This document shows, one piece after another, positions 1-10,100 of a stretch of 64,000 nucleotides of DNA (within the stretch, counting starts at the first letter, position 1; the number at the start of each line of letters is the position of its first letter). The notes beneath the pieces are model-generated. The model was not told the origin of the DNA and searched no databases. It worked only from the letters and a program-made list of their open reading frames with translations. Position numbers and translations under genes: made by a program. The stretch is from Pseudomonas koreensis (GTDB lineage Bacteria > Pseudomonadota > Gammaproteobacteria > Pseudomonadales > Pseudomonadaceae), in contig NZ_JAOEJU010000005.1 of assembly GCF_025447595.1 (NCBI RefSeq), forward strand, positions 186,001 to 250,000. Reading direction: 5' to 3'.

Positions 1-10
1 TTTTTCCGGG

Positions 11-583
11 GTGACCCGTGAAGATGAGCGTTTTATCAAAGACAGCATGCGCTGGGCCGAGTATCAAGCCGACCAGCGAGTGAATAGAGGACAGGCTCCG
101 GGTTTCTGGTTCGAGTATTACTCTGCATCGCTTCAACATCTTGGCTGGGAGCTGGGTGACCCGGTGCGGGTTACCGGCCGGGAGTTTGAAGGCGACTTTC
201 TGGATGCCTGGTCAATATCGATGGAGCGACTGCTGAGTAGTGGAAGGCGACAGCAGATGAAAAAAACCTTTCAATTGCTGGAACACAATCCGGCGGGCTT
301 TGATTTGTTTGCGGAAAGTGCCCGGGAATGGAATGACTTTGTATTCTCACCGGCCTACTACAATTATTATAAACATCTTGAAATAGTGATAAGTCATGTC
401 GGCTTGCTCAACTCGCAGTGGGCGAAGAAGTATTTGTTCTGGGATATTGAATATTCCAGGTCGCAGCTGGAAGTCTATGCGCGGCGTTTCATGAACACGC
501 CGAAAAACATGAACGCTCGGCGAGCAGAACTGGCAGAGCTGGTTCGCGATATGCGTCGTAATGAGTTTGCTCTGAATCAGTAA
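11..583 (+). CDS. Conserved hypothetical protein, possibly 5'-truncated
   Basis: I do not recognise this family. The frame is open to the left edge of the window, and the GTG at 11 is only the first available start, so the true start may lie outside. At least 190 residues are present, soluble and rich in aromatic residues (Trp/Tyr/Phe), without a signal peptide or membrane segment. The C-terminal third is charged and probably helical (many Arg/Glu). It is followed after about 120 AT-rich bases by two more unknown genes on the same strand, which suggests one locus. Function is unknown. Confidence 0.6.
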   Translation: MTREDERFIKDSMRWAEYQADQRVNRGQAPGFWFEYYSASLQHLGWELGDPVRVTGREFEGDFLDAWSISMERLLSSGRRQQMKKTFQLLEHNPAGFDLFAESAREWNDFVFSPAYYNYYKHLEIVISHVGLLNSQWAKKYLFWDIEYSRSQLEVYARRFMNTPKNMNARRAELAELVRDMRRNEFALNQ

Positions 584-703
584 ATTTGGTTTCTTGTTTG
601 TATTGAAATAACTTGAATTCAGTGAAAGTTGCTAGTTGATTGAGTGAAAGTTAATTTGAGTGTGCGCCATGGAGGCGTTTTGATTTTTAAAGGAATGTAC
701 GAA

Positions 704-1540
704 ATGAATGAAGTAATTGCTAAAAACAATGAAGTGTCTGATGAAGTCCTGTCTGCAGCTCAGCGTATTGCTTTTATGGAGGAGTGTAACCAACTCATCG
801 CGGCGCAGCCCGTCCCTCGCTCTGCGAAGTTTTCGCTGAATGCCAGTTTGCCAATCGACAAGGATGAACTTAACGCAGCCATCATGGGCACAGGCATTGC
901 CGGTTTTGATGAAAGTATGTCCAAGCGCAGCAAACGCATTGTGAAGAATACTTATATGTACGCCGATCTGGTTGCCTTGCTCAAATACCCTGCCGCCAGT
1001 CAGAAAGAGCAGCGTTACAACGAATTCATGCGACTGATGAAACTGGCGGGCTGGTTCGCGTTCAGTCAGCCGTACAATCGTTACCAGGCCACCTCCCAGA
1101 AACTGACCATGGACAACATTGCGCTGAACATCATCCACACCGCGGTGTCGGCGGTGGGGGGCTCGGGTGCAGCAGCCTTGAAAGTGCTCAAGGACGTGGC
1201 GGACGCCACCATGGACGCGCTGAAAGATGTCCCTGAAGCGCTGGTTCTTTTTGAGCGCAACGCCAAAAAGGCTGAGGGCGGCAACTTCTGCATGTCGAGT
1301 GCCCTGGAGGACAAGGACGGTACCATTACGATGGCCATCGCTGCCGTTCAGTACTTCGCTGCGGCGCAACCAACCAAGGTGCTGTTTGTCGAGTGGGCTA
1401 CATCCAGCGTCAGCATCTACAACGGTTCGGCCACCATGTCGATGGACGAAGAAGACTACTTGATGGTCGAGCCATTGATCGTCAAGGCACTGACCGAACA
1501 GCGTGAAAAAGCGCTCAGCTATGAGTTTGGCAAGGCCTGA
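704..1540 (+). CDS. Conserved hypothetical protein (278 aa)
   Basis: Unknown family. The ATG at 704 is preferred over one at 644 because an AAAGGAA ribosome site (689-694) lies just upstream. The protein is soluble, with no signal peptide. A Gly/Ala-rich stretch (about residues 145-160, SAVGGSGAAALKVLKDVADA) may be a helix pair. The last 40 residues (pattern NGSATMSMDEEDYLMVEP...LTEQREKA) resemble the C-terminus of the next gene (ISIDGYRALIDPEDYVF...LGERRQK), so the two products are probably distant homologues. A strong terminator follows directly. No function can be assigned. Confidence 0.75.
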   Translation: MNEVIAKNNEVSDEVLSAAQRIAFMEECNQLIAAQPVPRSAKFSLNASLPIDKDELNAAIMGTGIAGFDESMSKRSKRIVKNTYMYADLVALLKYPAASQKEQRYNEFMRLMKLAGWFAFSQPYNRYQATSQKLTMDNIALNIIHTAVSAVGGSGAAALKVLKDVADATMDALKDVPEALVLFERNAKKAEGGNFCMSSALEDKDGTITMAIAAVQYFAAAQPTKVLFVEWATSSVSIYNGSATMSMDEEDYLMVEPLIVKALTEQREKALSYEFGKA

Positions 1541-1550
1541 TATTCATTGG

Positions 1551-1579
1551 AGCCAGAGGCACGGGCCTCTGGCTTTTTT
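1551..1579 (+). terminator. Rho-independent terminator between two related unknown genes
   Basis: A perfect 10-bp stem, AGCCAGAGGC (1551-1560) with GCCTCTGGCT (1565-1574) and loop ACGG, is followed by six T. It lies between the stop of the upstream gene and the ribosome site (AAGGAG) of the gene starting at 1594. It should therefore reduce or separate expression of the downstream gene. Confidence 0.85.
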
Positions 1580-1593
1580 ATAAGGAGTTCTCG

Positions 1594-2256
1594 ATGAATA
1601 CAGGTATCGGTTTTAAAACCTTCATATGTGCCGGTACGGTGGTTCTGGTTGCGGAGGAGTTACTGGAGTCTGACCGGTGCGACGGTCTGGATGCGCTGCT
1701 TTACGCTCAGTTGGTCGCCTCTCACAAATGTCCTGATTTTGCTCAGGTCGATCCATGGAATCAGGCCAACAAGATCGCACTGAGAGTCACCGGTGCAATG
1801 TTGCTGGATAACCCGCAAGCCAGTCTGCCTGTACCGATGCCGGGCAGTTTTTCTCTCGCCGAATTGGCTCGGAGGATTTTTCAACAGTGGGTCCCTGCTG
1901 CGACCGATGAAGTCGTGGATCTCAGCCTGGATTCGCTGTCGAGCAAGGCATCGCCGACACCGGCAATGGAGGTTTTGCTCGAGAACGCCCTGCACAAAGG
2001 CAGGTGGGTCCGGTTCGGCTTCAGTCTTCTGTCTCGGGGCTTGAGCGTGTTGACGGTGTTCATCTCGTTCGAAGTTGATGAGGGCGTTGAAGGCAATCTT
2101 TTGTGGCATCGATTCAATACCGCAAACGTGCGGGGGAACATATCAATCGATGGCTACAGGGCGCTGATCGATCCCGAAGATTACGTCTTTTCCCGGGACA
2201 AAGTGATCGCGTTATTGGGCGAGCGGCGACAGAAGCAGATCATCGCGTCGGCCTGA
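1594..2256 (+). CDS. Conserved hypothetical protein (220 aa), related at C-terminus to upstream gene
   Basis: Unknown family. The ATG at 1594 has a good AAGGAG site about 8 bases upstream. There is no signal peptide; the N-terminal stretch FKTFICAGTVVLVAEELL is moderately hydrophobic but not a clear membrane segment. The C-terminus shares with the preceding protein a beta-strand segment, then D-x-E-D-Y, then a charged helix ending in ERRQK/EQREK. The two genes probably form a duplicated pair. They are separated by a terminator, so stoichiometry is likely unequal. Function is unknown. Confidence 0.72.
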   Translation: MNTGIGFKTFICAGTVVLVAEELLESDRCDGLDALLYAQLVASHKCPDFAQVDPWNQANKIALRVTGAMLLDNPQASLPVPMPGSFSLAELARRIFQQWVPAATDEVVDLSLDSLSSKASPTPAMEVLLENALHKGRWVRFGFSLLSRGLSVLTVFISFEVDEGVEGNLLWHRFNTANVRGNISIDGYRALIDPEDYVFSRDKVIALLGERRQKQIIASA

Positions 2257-2415
2257 GAACTGACGGCAAGCATCAGCGGCCGAGAGAGAAGATGCGACAC
2301 GATCGGCTGTCCGACGGGCAGACTTTTCATGCAGTCAGGCAAAGCAGGCATAATGGCGACCTTTCGCCTACCACAACACTGCCTGTCAGCCGGTCATCCC
2401 TTGAACGAACGCCCG

Positions 2416-3714
2416 ATGTCCAACGCCATACGCCCCTCGGCCTGTCCGGGGTTGCTGCGTATCGTCCAGGCGCTGGATGGCGGGATCTGCCGGATCAAGC
2501 TTGATGGCGGTTCGATCACGGCCGATCAGGCCGATGCGGTGGCCAGTGCCGCCGAGCGGTTTGCCGGCGGCGCGATCGAGGCGACCAACCGCGGCAACCT
2601 GCAGATCCGGGGCATCGGCGAGCAGTCCGCCGCGTTGATCGACAGCCTGCTGGCCGCCGGTCTCGGGCCGCGAACCGCAGCGGGCGACGATGTGCGCAAC
2701 CTGATGCTCAGCCCCGCCGCCGGCATCGACCGGCAGATGCGCTTCGATACTCGTCCACTGGCCGGACAGATCCTCGAGACCCTGCAAAGCCATCCGCGTT
2801 TCCACGAGCTGAGCGCCAAGTTCGCCGTGCAACTGGATGGCGGTGAAGCACTGGCGATGCTCGAACATCCCCATGACCTGTGGTTGTCGGCATTCGAAGA
2901 TCGCGGCGACACCCTATTGGCGTTCGGTCTGGCGGGTTGCCCGACGGATCGACCGCTGGCTGCCGTGGCGCTTGCGGACGGGCATGCGCTGGTGGTCGCG
3001 GTGCTGGAGTTGTTCCTCGAACTGGCCCGACCGGAGCAGACGCGAATGCGCCATCTGCTGGATGAATGCCCGGCGCCGGTGTTCCTGGAAAAACTCGGTC
3101 AGCGGATCAACCTGAAAGCCGCTGCTGATTGGCAGCGCGAAGCCGGACCGGAAGGTTTGCACCTCGGCATCCATCCTCAGCAATCGATTGGTCAGGTCTA
3201 TGTCGGTGCCGCCCCGGCGCTCGGCCGCCTCGATCCGGACATGCTGCGTGGCTCCGCACAATTGGCCAGAACTTTCGGTGATGGCAGCCTGCGTTTCACC
3301 CCATGGCAAAGTCTGCTGTTGCCCAATGTTCGGGAAGCGGATGCGGCTCAAGTGCTCGACGAATTGAGCAAGCTGAACCTGCTGACCCACTTCGAAGATC
3401 CTTTGGCGCACCTGATCGCCTGCACCGGCGCCAACGGCTGCGGCAAAGGCCTGGCCGACACCAAACACGATGCCCGCCTGCTGGCTAAGCTGTTGCCACA
3501 CGCCATGGATGTGCACCTGTCCGGCTGCCCGCGATCATGCGCCGCCGCACACCGGTCAGCCGTCACTCTGCTGGCGGTCGGCCCCGGTCACTACGATCTC
3601 TATTTTCGCGATGCAGCGCTGCCGGGTTTCGGCGCGCTGCACGCCCACAACCTTACTATCGAAGCGGCCGCGACCCTGCTCGCCGCCCGCTCACGGAGCC
3701 CCCTTGATGCTTGA
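2416..3714 (+). CDS. cobG: Precorrin-3B synthase CobG
   Basis: CobG is a sirohaem/4Fe-4S mono-oxygenase that converts precorrin-3A to precorrin-3B in aerobic cobalamin synthesis. The four cluster ligands are visible as C-x5-C (C336, C342) and C-x3-C (C371, C375), the nitrite/sulfite reductase pattern. It is shorter than true sulfite reductases and carries the ferredoxin-like half near residue 10 (PSACPGLLRIV). I chose ATG 2416 because family members begin just before this motif; in-frame starts at 2329, 2353 and 2401 also exist and none has a strong ribosome site. It overlaps cobH by 8 bases, so the cob genes are translationally coupled. Confidence 0.93.
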   Translation: MSNAIRPSACPGLLRIVQALDGGICRIKLDGGSITADQADAVASAAERFAGGAIEATNRGNLQIRGIGEQSAALIDSLLAAGLGPRTAAGDDVRNLMLSPAAGIDRQMRFDTRPLAGQILETLQSHPRFHELSAKFAVQLDGGEALAMLEHPHDLWLSAFEDRGDTLLAFGLAGCPTDRPLAAVALADGHALVVAVLELFLELARPEQTRMRHLLDECPAPVFLEKLGQRINLKAAADWQREAGPEGLHLGIHPQQSIGQVYVGAAPALGRLDPDMLRGSAQLARTFGDGSLRFTPWQSLLLPNVREADAAQVLDELSKLNLLTHFEDPLAHLIACTGANGCGKGLADTKHDARLLAKLLPHAMDVHLSGCPRSCAAAHRSAVTLLAVGPGHYDLYFRDAALPGFGALHAHNLTIEAAATLLAARSRSPLDA

Positions 3715-4333
3715 TTACATCCGCGACGGTCAGGAGATCTATCGCAACTCCTTCGCGATCATTCGCAGCGAGGCCAACCTCTCGCGCATCCCGGCCGATC
3801 TGGAAAAACTCGCCGTGCGGGTGATCCACGCCTGCGGCATGGTCGAGGCCATCGACGGGCTGCAATTCTCCGAGGGCGCCGGCAAGGCCGGGCGCGATGC
3901 GCTGGCCGCCGGCGCACCGATCCTGTGCGATGCGCGGATGGTTTCCGAGGGCGTGACCCGTGCGCGCCTGCCGGCCAACAACCAAGTGATCTGCACCCTG
4001 CGCGACGATAGCGTGCCAGAGCTTGCGCGTGAGTTGGGCAACACCCGCTCGGCAGCGGCGCTGGAACTGTGGCGCCCGCATCTGGAAGGCAGCGTGGTGG
4101 TGATCGGCAACGCGCCGACCGCGCTGTTCTATCTGCTGGAAATGCTCGACGCCGGTGCCCCGAAACCGGCGCTGATCCTCGGCTTCCCGGTGGGCTTCGT
4201 CGGCGCTGCCGAATCCAAGGCCGAGCTGGCCGCCAATAGCCGTGGCGTGCCGTTCGTGATCATGCAGGGTCGCCTCGGCGGCAGCGCCATGGCCGCCGCT
4301 GCGGTCAATGCCCTCGCCACGGAGATCGAATGA
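3707..4333 (+). CDS. cobH: Precorrin-8X methylmutase CobH
   Basis: CobH moves the C-11 methyl to C-12, making hydrogenobyrinate from precorrin-8X. The product is 208 residues, the usual size, starting [20 protein letters not shown], where the R-S-F-A-I-I-R motif is typical of the family. The active-site His is in VIHACGM (about residue 41). The C-terminal [13 protein letters not shown] segment is also characteristic. The start overlaps the cobG stop, and the stop overlaps the cobI start (ATGA), consistent with one operon. Confidence 0.94.
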   Translation: MLDYIRDGQEIYRNSFAIIRSEANLSRIPADLEKLAVRVIHACGMVEAIDGLQFSEGAGKAGRDALAAGAPILCDARMVSEGVTRARLPANNQVICTLRDDSVPELARELGNTRSAAALELWRPHLEGSVVVIGNAPTALFYLLEMLDAGAPKPALILGFPVGFVGAAESKAELAANSRGVPFVIMQGRLGGSAMAAAAVNALATEIE

Positions 4334-5064
4334 TGCAGGCTCAAGGACGTTTGATTGGCCTGGGCGTCGGCCCCGGTGATCCGGAACTGATTACCGTCAA
4401 GGCCCTGCGCCTGCTGCGCGAGTCGCCGGTGGTGGCGTACTTCGTGGCCAAGGGCAAGAAGGGCAACGCGTTCGGCATCATCGAAGCGCACTTGCAGGAC
4501 GCACAGAACCTGCTGCCGCTGGTGTACCCGGTGACCACCGAAGTGCTGCCGGCGCCGCTGTCCTACGAACAGGTGATCAGCGATTTCTACGATGACGCGG
4601 CAGAGGACGTGGCCGCGCATCTGGATGCCGGTCGCGACGTGGCGGTGATCTGCGAGGGTGATCCGTTCTTCTACGGTTCCTACATGTACCTGCATGATCG
4701 CCTCGCCAGCCGTTACGAAGCCGAAGTGGTGCCGGGCGTTTGCTCGATGCTTGGTGGCGCTTCGGTCCTGGGGGCGCCGCTGGTGTATCGCAATCAGAGC
4801 CTGTCGGTGCTGTCCGGCGTGCTGCCTCATGACGAGCTCAAGCGCCGTCTGGCGGATGCCGACGCAGCGGTGATCATGAAGCTGGGGCGCAACTTCCCGA
4901 AAGTGCGCGACGTGTTGGCAGAACTGGGCCTGGCCGGGCGTGCGCTGTACGTTGAGCGCGCGACCATGGCCAATCAGAAGATCGTGCCGCTGGATGAGGT
5001 CGAGCCGATGTCGTCGCCGTACTTCTCGCTGATCATTGTGCCCGGCGAACGGTGGCAAGGCTGA
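4330..5064 (+). CDS. cobI: Precorrin-2 C20-methyltransferase CobI
   Basis: CobI is an SAM-dependent uroporphyrin-type methyltransferase that methylates precorrin-2 at C-20 to give precorrin-3A. The N-terminal SAM-site loop [19 protein letters not shown] (residues 11-29) and the second motif [12 protein letters not shown] are clear. The length of 243-244 residues is normal. Two adjacent ATGs (4330, 4333) are possible starts; the first overlaps the cobH stop. The next gene starts inside this stop codon (TGATG at 5062). Confidence 0.94.
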   Translation: MMQAQGRLIGLGVGPGDPELITVKALRLLRESPVVAYFVAKGKKGNAFGIIEAHLQDAQNLLPLVYPVTTEVLPAPLSYEQVISDFYDDAAEDVAAHLDAGRDVAVICEGDPFFYGSYMYLHDRLASRYEAEVVPGVCSMLGGASVLGAPLVYRNQSLSVLSGVLPHDELKRRLADADAAVIMKLGRNFPKVRDVLAELGLAGRALYVERATMANQKIVPLDEVEPMSSPYFSLIIVPGERWQG

Positions 5065-6767
5065 TGACTCATTCCACACCGGCCATCGTCATTCTCGGCC
5101 AGGGCGCGCTGGCCACAGCCCGTCGTCTTCAGCAGGTCTATCCGGCCACGCAGATTCATGGACTAAAAGGGCGCGTAGAAGGCGCCGACCTGACTTACAG
5201 CGACTTCGGCGCGACCCTGCGCGAGCTGTATCAACAGGACACGCCGATCATTGCCCTGTGCGCGGCCGGCATTGTCATCCGCACGCTGGCGCCGCTGTTG
5301 CTGGAGAAGGGCGTCGAGCCTCCGGTGCTCGCCGTAGCGGAAGACGGCAGCGCCGTGGTGCCGTTGCTCGGCGGCCTCGGCGGGGTGAATGTCATGGCCC
5401 GCGAGATCGCCGCTGCACTTGAAGTGGCCGCGGCGATTACCACCAGCGGCGAGTTGCGCTTCGGCACCTGCCTGCTCAACCCGCCCGGCGGTTATGCCCT
5501 CGGTGACCTGGAGCAGGGCAAGCGCTTTGTCTCCGACTTGCTGGCCGGCCACAGCGTGCGCATCGACGGCGCTGCGCCGTGGCTTGAGCTGGCGCAACTG
5601 CCGGAAGATCCCCAGGCGCAGCGTTCGATTCATGTGGGCAGCGATGCCCGCGCGGCGAGCGCCAGTGAGTTGCTGATTTATCCGCGCAGCGTGGCGGTGG
5701 CGCTGAATGCCGATGTGGCTGACTTGCCGGGTGCGATTCGCGATGCGTTGCTGCAAGCCGGTGTGGCGATTCAATCGCTGGCCTGTCTGGTGGTGGCGGA
5801 CGTTCAGATGGCCAGCCCGGCATTGCGTGAAGCAGCGCTCGAACTGGGAGTGCCGTTGCGCTTTGTCGCGCCAGCGAGTGACATCGGCGAGCTGGCTCGC
5901 GATGCAGTCCCCAACGCTCGAATCATCACAACATCCCGAGACATTGCCATCGCCGTGGCCGAACAGCCACTGGATGTTTCTCAGGTCGGTCGCCCGCGCG
6001 GGCGTCTGGCCGTCATCGGCCTCGGCCCAGGTGCGGTAGAGCTGATGGTGCCGGCGGTGAAAGCCGAACTGGCTCGCGCCACCGATGTTCTGGGTTATGA
6101 AACCTATGTGCGCATGGCCGGCCCGTTCCGCGACGATCAGGTGCAGCATTGCACCGACAATCGCGAAGAAATGCAGCGCGCTCGCCATGCCTTCAGACTG
6201 GCCGCTCAGGGTCGTTCGGTGATCGTCGTTTCGTCCGGTGATCCGGGTGTATTCGCCATGGCGGCGGCCGTGCTCGAAGCGTTGCACGAGTCGACGGATC
6301 CGGCGTGGCACAGCGTCGATCTGGAAATCCTGCCGGGTGTTTCGGCGTCGCTCGCCACTGCCGCTCAGGCCGGTGCGCCGCTGGGGCACGACTTCTGCGT
6401 GATGTCGCTGTCGGACAACCTCAAGCCGTGGTCGATCATCGAAAAACGTCTGGATCTGGCCGCCGAAGCGGATCTGGCGCTGGCCTTCTACAACCCGATC
6501 TCTCGTGCCCGTCCGTGGCAATTGGGGCGAGCGCTGGAAATCGTCGCGCAACACCGCACACCGCAAACCCCGGTGGTGCTGGGCCGCGATATCGGTCGGC
6601 CGGGGCAGACGTTGCGCGTGACGACGTTGGGTGCGCTGACACCGGATCAGGTCGACATGCGCACGATGGTGCTGATCGGTTCGTCCACCACCTGCACCTT
6701 CCCTCGTGTGCAAGGCGGGGAGTGGGTATATACGCCGCGCTGGTACGGGGAAAAACCGGTCGGATGA
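5064..6767 (+). CDS. cobJ: CbiG(CobE-like)-CobJ fusion, precorrin-3B C17-methyltransferase
   Basis: The protein has 567 residues in two parts. Residues 1 to about 305 are CbiG-like: the N-terminal P-loop-like start and the CAAGIVIRTLAPLL and PLLGGLGGVNVMAREIA motifs of cobalt-precorrin-5A hydrolase/CobE. Residues about 310-567 are CobJ, with the SAM loop VIGLGPGAVELM and the VVSSGDPGVFAMAA motif; this part methylates C-17 and drives ring contraction. I used ATG 5064, which overlaps the cobI stop, rather than ATG 5052. Fusion of CbiG to CobJ is known in pseudomonads. It ends the cob run; other corrin genes must lie elsewhere. Confidence 0.92.
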   Translation: MTHSTPAIVILGQGALATARRLQQVYPATQIHGLKGRVEGADLTYSDFGATLRELYQQDTPIIALCAAGIVIRTLAPLLLEKGVEPPVLAVAEDGSAVVPLLGGLGGVNVMAREIAAALEVAAAITTSGELRFGTCLLNPPGGYALGDLEQGKRFVSDLLAGHSVRIDGAAPWLELAQLPEDPQAQRSIHVGSDARAASASELLIYPRSVAVALNADVADLPGAIRDALLQAGVAIQSLACLVVADVQMASPALREAALELGVPLRFVAPASDIGELARDAVPNARIITTSRDIAIAVAEQPLDVSQVGRPRGRLAVIGLGPGAVELMVPAVKAELARATDVLGYETYVRMAGPFRDDQVQHCTDNREEMQRARHAFRLAAQGRSVIVVSSGDPGVFAMAAAVLEALHESTDPAWHSVDLEILPGVSASLATAAQAGAPLGHDFCVMSLSDNLKPWSIIEKRLDLAAEADLALAFYNPISRARPWQLGRALEIVAQHRTPQTPVVLGRDIGRPGQTLRVTTLGALTPDQVDMRTMVLIGSSTTCTFPRVQGGEWVYTPRWYGEKPVG

Positions 6768-6814
6768 AAGCGCTGTCGTAACCCGTTGTTGTTTCTCTCC
6801 ATGGATGTCAATAG

Positions 6815-6852
6815 CAAGGCCGCGAATGAAAGTTCGCGGCCTTGTCTGTTTC
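6815..6852 (+). terminator. Terminator-like hairpin after the cob operon
   Basis: A perfect 12-bp stem CAAGGCCGCGAA (6815-6826) / TTCGCGGCCTTG (6833-6844) with a 6-base loop is followed by a moderately T-rich tail (TCTGTTTC). It lies 47 bases after the cobJ stop and is the natural end of the cob transcript. Confidence 0.75.
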
Positions 6853-7106
6853 TGCGTGGTGTGTTTTCGGGGTCGTATTTAATGGTTGTAAAAAATATTG
6901 ATTTTATGTTGTTGGATGTTTTTCTGACATTGTTTGAATTTCTTAATGTTTGTTTGTGAAGTTGTTTTGTACTAGTTTCGCCTTCGAAGGTTTATTGGTT
7001 TTCACTGTTTTCAATTGTCATGGGGAAGTTTCTCTTTTGGCTGGCTTTTTGTGCGCGCTTGTTTTTTTTGTGAGTATGTAATTTAACGTTTCGAGGAGTT
7101 TGGTTC
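6846..7106 (+). promoter_or_regulatory. AT-rich upstream region of the giant toxin gene
   Basis: These 260 bases are far richer in A+T than their surroundings, with many T-runs and stretches such as TAAAAAATATTGATTTTATG. No coding sequence is seen. A good ribosome site GAGGAG (7093-7098) sits 8 bases before the ATG at 7107. In pseudomonads such AT-rich leaders of acquired genes are typical targets of MvaT/MvaV (H-NS-like) silencing, which is an inference here. I could not fix one promoter with confidence. Confidence 0.55.
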
Positions 7107-10100
7107 ATGCAAGAGGCAAAAGTTAATGCTGCTGATGGTGGATATGTGAAGTTTGTCAATTTGTTCAAGTTGGCAGACCTTGAACAGGCATTGTTGCCGT
7201 ACAAGAACACCCGACAATATGATGCCGTTTTCCGTTATTACTTTGCCTGCATCGGTTTGCTCGATTCACCGCGGCTGCAGCATCCGCTGGCGCTGTTCAG
7301 ACAGGCGTTGGGAGCGATGGGTCAGCGTCGTGCGCGTCGCGAAGCAGAGCAGGATATTGCGCCGAGCCCCGATAAAGAGGCAGCTCCCGGTCTGACGCAA
7401 ATCCTTGGACGAGTGGACGCTTTCGAAGCGCGGCTGCTTTACGGCATCGAACTGATGAAAGTACCGGCGACGCAAGTGCCGAAGATACTGCACTTCGTCT
7501 GGCTCGGTGGTGGGATCGGCGAGATTCAGCGTGATTACATCAATGTCTGGAAACAGGTGCTGGCCGGTCAGGGATACCGGATCAATGTCTGGTATGACAG
7601 CGACGCGTTGCTGGCCTGGCAGGCCAATCGTCTGGTGGTTGAGGCGGCCAAGGTGGACGCCATGAAGCACGGAGGCGTCGACAGCACCTCTGACCAAATA
7701 TTGGGCGAAATGTATGTAGCCCGCGCTATCGCCTTGAAGCAGCAGATGAGCGAACACATCAGTGCGGCAGTGGCGAGAAGCGAGTCTGCCGATGAGGCAA
7801 GGTTGCAATTGTTGAGCCGTGCCTATGGGCAGAACCCTCATGATCTGCGGATCTTGAAAGCAAAGAACCGGGCAAGTATCGATGCGCTGGCCGGCGGTGA
7901 CGTTCGTGTACGCGATCTCGACGGCTCGGAACTATCTTTGAAGTTGCAGGATATTTACCAGCGGGAACTGCGCATGCGAGGAAACTTTGCTGCGGCGTCG
8001 GATATTGTAAGGGCAGAAGTCTTGCATTTTGAGGGTGGCAGTTATAGCGATGTGGACAACTTGCCGCCTTTGCTGAAGGAAATCGCAGGTGTCGATATCA
8101 GCGGTTTTGGTGAGGATGCACGACTCGGTGTTTTGCAGTTGATACTGGATCAAAATCCCGACTGGATGCCAGGCCGACAAGCGTTGCGGGCGCGATACAG
8201 AGACAAGCTCTTGCAAATACCCGAAGAGCATCGCACGGCACTGCAAGCGTTTGCCAAAAGCCGACCGCTTTTGACCCAGGTGTTTCAGCCACCCCAGGAC
8301 CTGCTTGTCCGGCCCTACGCTTTGCGCGCGGTGGCAAAGGGAAACACGATCAGCAATGCCTACATGATGGCTCATGCCGGCTCGGCGGTACTTGAGTCCG
8401 TGCTCAAGCGCTTCCGGTTCAACTATGAGCTGATCGATGACACCGCTCGATTGGCGACTGACAGAGGTATCAGTCTTCAAGCGCATGAAGCCATGGATAC
8501 ACTGGCTGGCGAAGTGCTGGAAACGACTTACGGGCCTTTGTTTGAGTTGCCCGGTATGGAAGCCATCTTCGCGTCTTATCTGGCGAATGCCGCAGCCGGA
8601 TATCACAACGAAGGTATCCGGCCAAAAAATGAAGGGACGATCTATTTGACCGGACCGGTCGCGATCAAGGATGGCACCGGCGATTTCGAAAAGGCATTTT
8701 TAACACCCGAGGGCGCACGGGCGTCACGGCGGGAAATGGCTATCGCACCATTGCAGACGGTCAATCAGCTCACTGAAGAGGAACTGGATCACTCCTGGAA
8801 AGAAAACGAAACGGATCCTCAGAAGTGGCTTGAGACTGAGCAGCAGCGCTGGCGCGACGGCCAATACAAGGCCCGTTACGCAGGCAATGTCACTGAGTTG
8901 CTCAAGCAGACGACCGTTGAGTTCGAACTCGGCTGGCCACTGATCGAAGGGCGCCATGTCCTGAATGCCGAGCTGTTGCAGCGTCTGGCCGAGCGCCTCG
9001 GCGAACCGTTTACCCAGGCGATGATGAGCGGCCACGACGGCCCGGTCGTGTTCGCTGAAAGGTTGCCGCTGAGCTTCGATGATCGTCAGGCCATCCGCAA
9101 TCAGGACACGCGCCTGCGACCGCCGGCATTCCCTAAAAATCAGCTCGCGCAAAATCTTGGGCTGGATGAAATCTTGATCGGTCTTGGTGCCGGCTCCTGG
9201 CAACTTGAGCAGCTCAACCCTTTGCAGCGTTTGGCGCTTGGAGCATTGCTGGGCGTCGAGTCACTGGACAGTCAGAGCTTTTCCACCCTGAGCAGTGCGC
9301 TGGACAATCTGGTCAACAGTGTCAGCGAGCGCGGGACGTCCGGGCGTTATGCGGTGATCGAACGGCATCTCTATCAGCGTCGGACGCCAGCGTTCATGGC
9401 GGGGATGGCGAGTGTCGAGGATGGTTTGTGGGCGAGCCCGGTCACCGCATTGAGCCTGAAGAAAAGTGCGCTGGCCAACGCTGTGACGCTGTTTGACTGG
9501 GGGCGTCGGGTGGCGCAGATCCAGCGGCTCGCCATTCAGGAACACCGCGAAAAGGTACAGGAACGGGTGGAGCAGGTGCTCAATCAATTCGAAGCCGGCA
9601 CCGCCAAAATGGTACCTCAGGATCTGTTGATGCACGGGCCGGGTGATACCGCAGCCGGGCGCTGTTTTCCGCTGGCGTTGGCGATGAGTGCTGCCCTCAC
9701 GCGGGGCGAGGCAGCGACCCGCCAGTTACGCGAGCGTTTTTTCCTCGCGGTACTTGAGCCGCAGCAACCTGACTCGGCTGCGTTTCTCGGTGCACTGGAA
9801 GAAATGCGTGGCGTGAACGCCGCAGAGGTGGGTACGGCGCTGGGGCGGCTCGATCTGGACAAGGTGGTCGCGAGCCTCGAGGACTCCGCCGGCCCCCGAA
9901 CCCTGATGCTCAACTCGGACAACCACTCGATGCTGGTCGCTCGAACCGTAAACGGGGCAGCAAGCGTTTATCACTTCTACGATCCGAACTTCGGTCTGTT
10001 CGAGTTCGACAGCCCCGGGATTTTCACAATGGCCCTGAAGCAATTCTTCAAGGACACGGACATGGCTCGGCATTACGCCGTGTTTGGCAACGCTGGCAGG

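Noticed and set aside
2257..2415. Possible cobalamin riboswitch before cobG
   Set aside because: No B12-box-like core or long leader is present in the 159-base gap. A CATAAT near 2349 resembles a -10 box, but no convincing -35 partner was seen.
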